From Candidatus Omnitrophota bacterium (GTDB lineage: Bacteria > Omnitrophota > Gorgyraeia > JABMRN01 > RBG-13-46-9): a stretch of 37,540 bases of DNA. Below, piece after piece: positions 8,947 through 16,750 of the stretch. Numbering within the stretch: the first letter of the stretch is position 1; every line of letters starts with the position of its first letter. The notes below the pieces were generated by a model, which saw only the letters and a program-made list of their open reading frames with translations, was not told the DNA's origin and ran no database searches. Location of the stretch: positions 1 to 37,540 of the forward strand of contig JADHYN010000010.1 in NCBI GenBank assembly GCA_016782425.1, in the 5' to 3' direction. The translations under genes and the position numbers were made by a program.

Positions 8947-9459
8947 TCAACTTTTGTACTCCGCCCTTAATTTTTTGAGTAACATCGTAACGTTTTCTGC
9001 TGGAAACAGGTATGTCCAAAATCTTTCATAATCACGTGGATATTTATTGGCTAAATATTTTATTCCAAATAATCGGAAGGTTTTATAGAAAGTAATTTCT
9101 CTTTTTATAATTTTAAAAGGGACTTTTTTCAAAATTTCATCTATCATAAAGTATGAAAAATAACGCTTATGTTGAGGTTCTGAGTAGGCAACGTAACAAG
9201 AAAAATGTGGAGTTTCAATAAAACATATACCGTTTGGTTTTGTAATTCTATAAACTTCTTTCATAAATTCTATTGAATCATCCACATGCTCGATAATATG
9301 TTTTGCGTATACTTTATCGAATTTATTATCTTCTATAGGATACGGATATTTGTTCAAATCCCATATAATATCTGCCCGGGTTTTTTCATCAATATCTAAC
9401 CCAATAGCGTCTTTTATTTTATTGTTTCCGCAACCTATATCTAAAATTTTCTTTTCCAT
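8947..9459 (-). CDS. Class I SAM-dependent methyltransferase
   Basis: 170 aa; N-terminal ILDIGCGNNKI motif I, IGLDID, 'EHVDDSIEFMKEVYRITKPNG' (Methyltransf_11-like). Confidence 0.85.
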   Translation of the reverse strand: MEKKILDIGCGNNKIKDAIGLDIDEKTRADIIWDLNKYPYPIEDNKFDKVYAKHIIEHVDDSIEFMKEVYRITKPNGICFIETPHFSCYVAYSEPQHKRYFSYFMIDEILKKVPFKIIKREITFYKTFRLFGIKYLANKYPRDYERFWTYLFPAENVTMLLKKLRAEYKS

Positions 9460-9488
9460 TTATTCTTGTACCGTATTCTATATTACAA

Positions 9489-10298
9489 TTACAATTTCAT
9501 AATAAATGCTAATGCGTAAAACGGTGGACAGTTTTCGTGTGCTGCGTCGCTGCCTGTGTTTGAAGTATTTTCATTATAGACACTATCACTACCACCGCCA
9601 CTATCTGCTACTATTTGACTTCCCCCACCCGTAGTACTGGAAGCATAAACAGTATGATGATGACTTGCCAATTCGTTTTCTGTTAAAGTATGTTCGTGTT
9701 CTCCGCCTATTTGTTGTAAAGAGCCTTTTACAGTTGTTTTTGCAATTGGTCCATCGTCCTGGCTTGCCCCAACAATAAATCTATCTCTTAAATCAGGGGT
9801 TCCGTTAGTTCCGTCGCAAAGAGCCCATCCTTCCGGAATATCTACTATAGCGCCCGACCACATTACTATTACCCCGCTTGGTAACTCCGGTATAGTTAAA
9901 TTATCTGCGATCACGGCGTGTTCCGCTTTATATGCGTATCCTACTGAAGCAAGGCGGGTTCTCGGAGTCATTTCTCCGTCTGTGTCTATTTCAACGGATA
10001 CCCAGTAGTCTGTATCAAACGGCAAATCAAGCGTAGTTACGTCGCCTAACAGAACCTGGAATATACCGTTTGAGATCTGGATATCCTGATGGATTTCGGT
10101 CCATTTTGGAGTGCCGCCTGTCTGGGCATCGTAGATGCGCATAGTAAGGTTATATGTGCCATTCAAAGGCACACCCCCCTTGTCAGTAGCTTTTCCCTGG
10201 AAGTTTATCACCTGGGGAATGTCAGCATATAAAGTAAACGTCAACGTTAGAATTACGAGGAAAGTCAGCAATATTGTTTTTGTTTTCATGACTATCAT
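9489..10298 (-). CDS. Secreted protein with phage tail-collar-like C-terminal domain
   Basis: 269 aa; signal peptide; C-terminus LPSGVIVMWSGAIVDIPEGWALCDGTNGTPDLRDRFIVGA...GGEHEHTLTENELASHHHTV...ENCPPFYALAFIMKL. Start may be the Met at 10289. Confidence 0.85.
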   Translation of the reverse strand: MIVMKTKTILLTFLVILTLTFTLYADIPQVINFQGKATDKGGVPLNGTYNLTMRIYDAQTGGTPKWTEIHQDIQISNGIFQVLLGDVTTLDLPFDTDYWVSVEIDTDGEMTPRTRLASVGYAYKAEHAVIADNLTIPELPSGVIVMWSGAIVDIPEGWALCDGTNGTPDLRDRFIVGASQDDGPIAKTTVKGSLQQIGGEHEHTLTENELASHHHTVYASSTTGGGSQIVADSGGGSDSVYNENTSNTGSDAAHENCPPFYALAFIMKL

Positions 10299-10331
10299 CT
10301 CCTTTTTTATCTCTGTTTAATTAAAATAAAC

Positions 10332-11438
10332 CTATTCTATTGTTTGGTACGTAAATTCCTTCGGAGGTAACGAATTTCCGTCAGCGTCAAATAAAGTTAT
10401 CTTCGAGAGAAGCGACCGATCCGTGTCTATACTCTCTTTGTAATCCAGCACATACCTCCAGATAAGGCCGTTATCGACTTTTATATGTATTTCTTTTAAC
10501 CGCTTATTTGTCTGGATTTTCCATCCGCTCCTATAATTGTATAAAATATCGGGCCTTCCGGTTTCGTAAATAAATTCCACTGATTTATCCGCAGGTAATG
10601 CCGGCGAGGCCAGGCTATTTTCTACGTATTCCACCCTGGACAGATAAACCTGGGACTCATCCTTTTCGTATGTAAATAATACGGTATTTCCATATACATC
10701 TTCCACGCTGTCTAAAAACCATGCGAAAATTTTAGTTCCGCTATTATCTGTAATTCGTGAATTCGCTGAACCTCCAAAAGTATATTTTGTACCGCCTTTG
10801 TCCCATACAATCCATTTTAGATTCACCCTGTCAAATACGTACTTCATAAATGCTGTTTCTATCTTTTGCCTGTATTCATTATTCACATTGTCTATTAAAA
10901 CCAGTTCTCCGCTCGAACCGCTTGAAGCAAATACAAAGGTATCTGTATCATTGTACTTGGGCGTACCTTTCTTCGTAGAGCGCTGGATGCTTGATGTGGT
11001 AAGGCCCCATCCGACACCACAAACGCCGTTAGGATTGTTGCTCGAATAGGAAAGTGCAATATTCGGCTGCATATTTTTTCTTCCGGGAGGAACTACAATA
11101 GAAATGCTGACTGTGGCGCTGCCCGTGGCAAGGTCTGTCTGGAAAGATTCACTTAAAAGAGGGGATAGCAACACTCCTTTTCCAACTGATCCTGAAAAGA
11201 TTTCTCCTGGAAGAGAAGCAAGTGTCCTCACTTTAGCCGCTTTAGCATCTGAACTGCTAACGCTTTCTTCTTCATTATTCAAATTACTTTCTTTTTGATT
11301 TTCATTTTCGGTAGAGGTGGCGGAAGTACTATTTTCTGTCTTGGCATTCGCATAAGACGCAAAATAAAATAGATTAAATATTACAACTATTACTGCTGCG
11401 GCAATTATTGGTATTTCCTTTATTTTCATTTTCCTCAT
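10332..11438 (-). CDS. Secreted protein ending in an SpvB / TcB N-terminal-like domain
   Basis: 368 aa; LATGSATVSISIVVPPGRKNMQPNIALSYSSNNPNGVCGVGWGLTTSSIQRSTKKGTPKYNDTDTFVF matches the SpvB N-terminal pattern; ends shortly after DADGNSLPPKEFTYQ. Confidence 0.85.
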   Translation of the reverse strand: MRKMKIKEIPIIAAAVIVVIFNLFYFASYANAKTENSTSATSTENENQKESNLNNEEESVSSSDAKAAKVRTLASLPGEIFSGSVGKGVLLSPLLSESFQTDLATGSATVSISIVVPPGRKNMQPNIALSYSSNNPNGVCGVGWGLTTSSIQRSTKKGTPKYNDTDTFVFASSGSSGELVLIDNVNNEYRQKIETAFMKYVFDRVNLKWIVWDKGGTKYTFGGSANSRITDNSGTKIFAWFLDSVEDVYGNTVLFTYEKDESQVYLSRVEYVENSLASPALPADKSVEFIYETGRPDILYNYRSGWKIQTNKRLKEIHIKVDNGLIWRYVLDYKESIDTDRSLLSKITLFDADGNSLPPKEFTYQTIE

Positions 11439-11440
11439 TC

Positions 11441-11839
11441 CTATGGCAAATCAAGGGGTCTTCTAAATACGTAAATCTCGATTTCTTCGGTTTGTATAAT
11501 ATCTATAGCATCTGTAACTTCTGCTTTTATGTTGTTTAAACCTATATCATCGCCGGTGAGTACATAGTTAAACGAAGCTTCATTACTCCAGGGTCGTTTT
11601 ATAATACCTTTTATTATAAACCGGTATTGCAATATGTCATTATTCGGGTCATTAGCGATAACTGAAATTTGTAGCATATCGCCTTCTATTATCCTATATC
11701 CATCATCAGGCTGAAAGCTTTCTATGTTAGGTGCTTTATTAATTACTACTTTTATATCCACACTCCCGCTGTCAAGCGCCAGGGTTTGCGTGCTTATGCT
11801 TATTAGTAAAAATATGAAAATATAAAGTAGCTTCTTCAT
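11441..11839 (-). CDS. Small secreted Ig/PKD-like protein
   Basis: 132 aa; signal peptide; 'APNIESFQPDDGYRIIEGDMLQISVIANDPNNDILQYRF' resembles an Ig/cadherin-like repeat. Confidence 0.6.
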   Translation of the reverse strand: MKKLLYIFIFLLISISTQTLALDSGSVDIKVVINKAPNIESFQPDDGYRIIEGDMLQISVIANDPNNDILQYRFIIKGIIKRPWSNEASFNYVLTGDDIGLNNIKAEVTDAIDIIQTEEIEIYVFRRPLDLP

Positions 11840-11841
11840 TT

Positions 11842-12312
11842 TTATTCAGTTATTGAAATTAAAAGTTTACTCCTGAGGCCTATAGCAATAGAGCCCCCTA
11901 TTGTATGAGACCATATATAAACTTGATACTTCTTACCTATATATTCTTCATCACCCGGAATCTTTATTATGACATCGGTTGAAACTTCACTTTGTGGGGG
12001 CAATGTAAAATTGTCCATCTCCAGCTCTATCCATTCAGTATCTGGTATAGCCTCGTATCCTTCAATGAGCTCTTTTTCTTTTGGTATAAACAAATCTATT
12101 TTAAGTGCAAGCTCAACATCGCTTGTATTCTTTATTACAAGAGGGGTCTTTGCCTCTTTCTCCATGCTGTAGGTTTGACCTATTTTTATATTATCAACCC
12201 TTACCTGCCCAAATGTTGTGCTTAAGCCTGCGGCATATAGCTTTTGGATAAAAAGGAAAATAGCACACGTTAATATGCAAGCTAATATAAGCAGAGTTTT
12301 TCTGTACATCAA
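11842..12312 (-). CDS. Secreted or membrane-anchored beta-sandwich protein of unknown function
   Basis: 156 aa; N-terminal hydrophobic segment; 'TPLVIKNTSDVELALKIDLF' Ig-like composition. Confidence 0.55.
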   Translation of the reverse strand: MMYRKTLLILACILTCAIFLFIQKLYAAGLSTTFGQVRVDNIKIGQTYSMEKEAKTPLVIKNTSDVELALKIDLFIPKEKELIEGYEAIPDTEWIELEMDNFTLPPQSEVSTDVIIKIPGDEEYIGKKYQVYIWSHTIGGSIAIGLRSKLLISITE

Positions 12313-12338
12313 CTACTCCTATCCTTGGTTATGGCCGC

Positions 12339-12392
12339 CTGCAGGGTGGCTTAAGCTTACCTTGCAAGAGTGTCTTATAACTCACCCTGCAG
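12339..12392. repeat. Intercistronic inverted repeat
   Basis: CTGCAGGGTG (12339-12348) and CACCCTGCAG (12383-12392). Confidence 0.75.
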
Positions 12393-12405
12393 ACAAACTC
12401 ATATT

Positions 12406-12876
12406 TTATTCGGCTGTAATAGTTACCTGTGTAGTCTGTTGGGTTGTAACATTAGTAGCCGTTGGTGTCTCGAGTTTAATCCAGAGACTCTTACTTTCGT
12501 CATAAGCGATTAGCTGAGAGACTGCGCTTGCTGATTGCCAAGTTTCACCTGTACCATCGACACTAAATTGGAACCTCATTCTGTAAACATTTTCAGCAGG
12601 GACTCCATGGGTCCATCCAGCAGGATCTGTAACGCTTAGAGTAAGTGTTTCATCAGCGCCGCTTCCGTCATTGGTGATTACTATTGCACTAGAAGATACA
12701 GCTGTCACGCCAACGCCCATTCTTCCAAAGTCTACAGGGCTACCGCTAATCGATATACTGACAGTCTTATCTATCGTTACCAAAACATGAGCCACGCCTG
12801 AAGGTGCTGAAAAACCAGAAACGGCATTCGAAAAGACTAACGCAACGATCGCTACAATTGATAAAATTTTTCGCAT
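12406..12876 (-). CDS. Small secreted beta-sandwich protein
   Basis: 156 aa; signal peptide; shares 'VLNDG/ITNDGS..LSVTDPAGW' and 'LWIKLETPTAT' patterns with the 12938-13657 protein. Confidence 0.6.
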   Translation of the reverse strand: MRKILSIVAIVALVFSNAVSGFSAPSGVAHVLVTIDKTVSISISGSPVDFGRMGVGVTAVSSSAIVITNDGSGADETLTLSVTDPAGWTHGVPAENVYRMRFQFSVDGTGETWQSASAVSQLIAYDESKSLWIKLETPTATNVTTQQTTQVTITAE

Positions 12877-12937
12877 CTTAATTCACCTCCTTCGTCTTAT
12901 CTTTTTAAAAACATCATTTTTAATAGGGCTTAAATTT

Positions 12938-13657
12938 CTATTCCGAAACCTCTGCCCCCACAATAAGCCATATGTCGTGTTGTTCTCCGGTGGTATCGGC
13001 TTTTGGTGCTTCAAACTTTAACCAAAGGGTTCTCTCTTCATGTGGCACAATTTCTACGCCATTTTTGGCCGAATAGGTACTTGCGAATTTAATAGAAGTT
13101 GATAATTGAGCTATGTCCTCCGATATTAAATCCTCGCTACCCATCTCATTAAAATATGTCTCGTCTACACCCGAGACGCTTACATCTGTCAATATTCCAC
13201 TCATTACATATTTGTTTACATCATTGCCACCAACTGTATCACTAGCCCTCCATGTTCCAGCGCTATCTATAACCTGGAGGCTATATGAGGCTTTCACGTT
13301 TCCGTCATTTAATACGATTATTTTTTCATCTGAGCTGGTAATCTTAGAGGTACCTGGTGTCACGGAATTTAAGACCCAGCTTGTAGGATTTAAACTGATG
13401 GATAATCTCTGTGTAAATCTTTCATCGAGAAGAAAACCTGGCCGCAGACTATAATTTGCGCTTACTGCTTTACCGCCAAAGATATTTCCTAATTCGACAT
13501 TATTAAAAGAGTAATTAGTAGAATGGACTTTGCCTCCAGAAATAACTATTTTCGCGTTCGAAAGGATGTAATTCGTACTTATATATGTCTGGGCAGAGAC
13601 CATTGAAGCTGCCGCGAATGCTAAAATAGTTATTATTGTGGTTGTTCTTTTATACAT
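12938..13657 (-). CDS. Secreted protein with 'SxNY' surface-protein N-terminal motif and beta-sandwich domain
   Basis: 239 aa; ISTNYILSNAKIVISGGKVHSTNYSFNNVELGNIFGGKAVSANYSLRPGFLLD. Confidence 0.6.
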   Translation of the reverse strand: MYKRTTTIITILAFAAASMVSAQTYISTNYILSNAKIVISGGKVHSTNYSFNNVELGNIFGGKAVSANYSLRPGFLLDERFTQRLSISLNPTSWVLNSVTPGTSKITSSDEKIIVLNDGNVKASYSLQVIDSAGTWRASDTVGGNDVNKYVMSGILTDVSVSGVDETYFNEMGSEDLISEDIAQLSTSIKFASTYSAKNGVEIVPHEERTLWLKFEAPKADTTGEQHDIWLIVGAEVSE

Positions 13658-13689
13658 TGTTGTTACTCCGCAAAAAACTCTAAAATGAA

Positions 13690-14502
13690 CTATTCATCAG
13701 ACGTAAATGCATACGGTACGGCGGTTAATTTAAATCGCGGTGTCATCTCGCCATCTGATTCAACTTCCACGCCGAGCCAGTACTGTTCATCGAATGATAG
13801 GTTAAGAGGTGTTACGCTTCCGAGTTCTACATCCAGCAAACCATTTTCCATATTTATGCCTTGCTGTGATTCTTCCCAAAGCGGGCTACCGCCTGTCTCA
13901 ACATTATATAATCTGAATATCAATGCCAATGTTCCTTCGAGAGGTATACCGTCTCTGTCTTTTAATGTTCCCTGGAATCTTATAAGATGTGGTATGCTTG
14001 TTGTTTTGTATGCCGTAATTTCTCTTAAAACAGGAAAATAATTTGCACCTCGTATATAGAGTCTTATGTATCGGGCATCCCGATTTATTTCTCTTTCATT
14101 TCCGGTCATATTAAATATTCCCTGTATACCGCTATAGATGTTTTCCCAATTTGTACTATCATTTGATATCTGTATGTCATAGTCGGAAGGAACGTAATAC
14201 GAAGAATACCAAACAAGATTTATCTTATCTACATACTTTAATTCTCCCATATCGAACATTATCCACCAGGGTGTAGCATATCTTTCACCCAACCAATAGG
14301 TGTTATATTCACCATCTATCGACTTGAATGGGCCGTACGATTGATTGTTATAATATGTCGAAGATGCAGTGGCATTTTCAACGGTTATTTGCTCTTCTTT
14401 GGCTATGGCTACCACGCATATAGTAACCGCATAAAACAAAATAACCGATGACATTAAAATCAGCCGTGAAAACTTGGATAACTTTACCTTTAACAAAATC
14501 AT
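13690..14502 (-). CDS. Secreted discoidin (F5/8 type C)-like protein
   Basis: 270 aa; ENATASSTYYNNQSYGPFKSIDGEYNTYWLGE...WWIMFDMGELKYVDKINLVWYSSYYVPSDYDIQISNDSTNW...RYIRLYI; C-terminal module shared with the 9489-10298 protein. SD AGGAGG at 14509-14514. Confidence 0.8.
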   Translation of the reverse strand: MILLKVKLSKFSRLILMSSVILFYAVTICVVAIAKEEQITVENATASSTYYNNQSYGPFKSIDGEYNTYWLGERYATPWWIMFDMGELKYVDKINLVWYSSYYVPSDYDIQISNDSTNWENIYSGIQGIFNMTGNEREINRDARYIRLYIRGANYFPVLREITAYKTTSIPHLIRFQGTLKDRDGIPLEGTLALIFRLYNVETGGSPLWEESQQGINMENGLLDVELGSVTPLNLSFDEQYWLGVEVESDGEMTPRFKLTAVPYAFTSDE

Positions 14503-14525
14503 AACGCACCTCCTGGAAAAAAAAA

Positions 14526-14550
14526 GCCCTTACCTGATATAGGTAAGGGC
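14526..14550 (-). terminator. Intrinsic terminator / candidate attenuator hairpin
   Basis: Minus strand GCCCTTACCT-ATATC-AGGTAAGGGC, perfect 10-bp stem, followed by nine T (14517-14525). Confidence 0.9.
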
Positions 14551-14607
14551 TTTTAAAATTAAATTTACTTTTTCATAACAGTAGTATTGTACCACTTTTT
14601 TCAGCAT
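14530..14607 (-). CDS. Candidate 25-aa leader peptide
   Basis: ATG at 14607-14605, AAGGA 8 nt upstream; MLKKVVQYYCYEKVNLILKALTYIR*; stop codon lies at the loop-distal side of the terminator hairpin (in the 3' arm). Confidence 0.4.
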   Translation of the reverse strand: MLKKVVQYYCYEKVNLILKALTYIR

Positions 14608-14632
14608 TATTCAATTCCTTTTTAGCAATTAG

Positions 14633-14661
14633 AGTATACCATAAAATTACACATTTGTCAA
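14633..14661 (-). promoter_or_regulatory. Near-consensus sigma70 promoter
   Basis: Minus strand TTGACA (14656-14661), 17-nt spacer, TATACT (14633-14638). Confidence 0.85.
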
Positions 14662-14721
14662 AGGAAATTTGATTTTTCATCAAATAGCAAGAAATGGTGT
14701 TTCGCAGTTAGTAGAAAAGGG

Positions 14722-15657
14722 TTAGATCTGTGATTCTGTCGTTAATAAAGCGGAGAAGTCAGCGGGTTTTTCGAGGTTTATTACGTTCAGTGATTTGTCT
14801 ATCCTCCGAAGGAGGCCCTTTAGAACTGTACCCGGCCCTATTTCTAAATATGTCTTTATGCCTTGTGACGCGACATAATTTATCGAGTCATTGAAAAGCG
14901 TCTTTGAAGTTACCTGCGTAATAAGGTTTTGCTTGATTTCCTCCGGATCCCGGGTCGGTTTTGCCGTAACATTACATATTATTGGATACTCCGGGGTATT
15001 GAATGTTATTGTATTTATTTCTTTTTCCAGTTTTTCTTTCGCAGGCTCCATAAGGGATGAATGAAATGCGCCGCTTACATCGAGCGTTATCGCTCTTTTT
15101 GCGCCTTTTTCTTTTGCCATGTTTGCAGCAAGCTCAACGCTCGATGTGCTTCCGGATATTACCACCTGGCCCGGGCAGTTAAGATTGGCTATTTCACAAC
15201 CAAACCCCTTACAAAGTTTTTCAAGCTCCCCTAGTTCCATGCCTATTATAGAGGCCATTTTTCCGGGATTTTTCTCGGAGGCCTTTTTCATAAATTGGCC
15301 GCGTTTTCTTACAAGTTTTACGCCGTCTTCGAATGATAAACTGCCTGATGCAACGAGAGCGGTGTATTCGCCTAAGCTTAAACCTAAAGCAAAGTTAGGA
15401 GTAAATCGTTCGGGAGAGGTTTTTTCAAGGACTTTTAATGCTGCGATACTATGGATCAATATAGCAACCTGGGAGTTTGAAGTCATAGTAAGCTCTTCGG
15501 TCGGCCCTTCAAAACAGAGCTTGGTCAATTCGAACTTTAATACCTCGTCTGCTTTATCAAAAACTTCACGAGCTTCGGGATAGATTTCATAAAGCTCCTT
15601 TCCCATCCCAACATACTGTAAACCTTGCCCAGGAAATATATATGCTACATTCTCCAT
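14722..15657 (-). CDS. fabD: Malonyl-CoA:ACP transacylase
   Basis: YIFPGQGLQYVGMG, GLSLGEYTAL, VSGAFHSSLM motifs. Confidence 0.97.
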   Translation of the reverse strand: MENVAYIFPGQGLQYVGMGKELYEIYPEAREVFDKADEVLKFELTKLCFEGPTEELTMTSNSQVAILIHSIAALKVLEKTSPERFTPNFALGLSLGEYTALVASGSLSFEDGVKLVRKRGQFMKKASEKNPGKMASIIGMELGELEKLCKGFGCEIANLNCPGQVVISGSTSSVELAANMAKEKGAKRAITLDVSGAFHSSLMEPAKEKLEKEINTITFNTPEYPIICNVTAKPTRDPEEIKQNLITQVTSKTLFNDSINYVASQGIKTYLEIGPGTVLKGLLRRIDKSLNVINLEKPADFSALLTTESQI

Positions 15658-15687
15658 TTTTGCCCCGTGTTATATGCTAACCTTTTC

Positions 15688-15738
15688 GACCTACGCGGAT
15701 GCCATGCCAACCAATACATTATGGCAACCGCGTAGGTC
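15688..15738. repeat. fabD-fabH intergenic inverted repeat
   Basis: GACCTACGCGG (15688-15698) and CCGCGTAGGTC (15728-15738), 11-bp perfect arms. Confidence 0.8.
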
Positions 15739-15768
15739 TCTTTCTACCATTCCTCTCTTTCTACCATT
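15738..15768. repeat. Short direct repeat overlapping the fabH stop codon
   Basis: CTCTTTCTACCATT at 15738-15751 and 15755-15768. Confidence 0.8.
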
Positions 15769-16750
15769 TAATAACGATAGCGCCCCACGTAAGTCCTGCT
15801 CCGAAAGCATCGAGAAGGATTATGTCCCCTTTTTTCACCCGGCCTTCTTCTACCGCTTCAGCTAAAGCAACGGCACTTGAGGCAGCAGACATGTTGCCAT
15901 ATTTATCAATATTTAAATATACTTTTTTCGCCGGGTCTATGCCCATTCGTTTTGCGACTGCATTCAGGATCCTGACGTTGGCCTGGTGCGGAATAACTAA
16001 ACTTATGTCATCGCCTTTTAAACCAAGTGGCTCTGTTGCCTTCAAGGCTGCTTCGGCCATAATCTTAACAGCGTGCCTGAAGAGCTCATTTCCCTGCATC
16101 TTTAAAAAATGAAGCCTTCCTTCAACCGTAGATACCGACGCCGGCAATTTCGAGCCGCCTGCAGGCATTTTTAATAATTCGCCTTTTGAACCATCTGCGC
16201 CAAGATAAACTGAAAGAATGCCACCGTCTTTCACTTCGCCTAAGACAGCCGCTCCCGCGCCATCCCCCATGAGAACGCAGGTTGCCCGATCCTTCCAGTC
16301 GGTTACACTCGACATTTTCTCCGCGGCTATCAGGAGAACATGTTTGTATCTTCCTGATTTTATGAATTGTTCCGCTATGGCTATTCCGTATATGAAACCA
16401 GAACAGGCCACACTTATATCGAGGGCAGGAACATGGTCAACGCCAAGCTTGTTCTGGACAACGCACGCCGTGGAAGGGAAAAACATATCAGGCGTGATAG
16501 TGGCTACAATAATGAGGTCTATGTCTTTTGGTTTTAACCTGGCGTCTTCAAGGGCTTTTTTAGCCGCGCTTACCGCCATATCACTTGTTGCTTCGCCGTC
16601 CCCGGCAATTCTTCTCTCTTTTATGCCGGTGCGGGCTCTTATCCACTCATCGGTGGTGTCAACGATTTTTTCAAGGTCTTTATTTGTAAGGCGGTTTTCG
16701 GGAAGGTATTTTCCCAGACCGATGACGCCTACTTTTTTATCATTATACAT
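15761..16750 (-). CDS. fabH: Beta-ketoacyl-ACP synthase III
   Basis: GLGKYLPENRLTNKDLE, ALDISVACSGF, IPHQANVRI, GNMSAAS motifs. Confidence 0.97.
   Translation of the reverse strand: MYNDKKVGVIGLGKYLPENRLTNKDLEKIVDTTDEWIRARTGIKERRIAGDGEATSDMAVSAAKKALEDARLKPKDIDLIIVATITPDMFFPSTACVVQNKLGVDHVPALDISVACSGFIYGIAIAEQFIKSGRYKHVLLIAAEKMSSVTDWKDRATCVLMGDGAGAAVLGEVKDGGILSVYLGADGSKGELLKMPAGGSKLPASVSTVEGRLHFLKMQGNELFRHAVKIMAEAALKATEPLGLKGDDISLVIPHQANVRILNAVAKRMGIDPAKKVYLNIDKYGNMSAASSAVALAEAVEEGRVKKGDIILLDAFGAGLTWGAIVIKW

Noticed and set aside
9489-10298. Prophage remnant suggested by the tail-collar domain
   Set aside because: No capsid, terminase, integrase or other phage gene is nearby; the protein has a Sec-type signal peptide and a module shared with a non-phage neighbour.
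10332-11438. SpvB-domain ORF considered as a frameshifted pseudogene of a longer TcB protein
   Set aside because: It has an intact signal peptide and a clean stop at a domain end, and the next gene starts with its own signal; no FG-GAP remnant is visible directly downstream in other frames of the ORF track. A split gene is more likely, though not proven.
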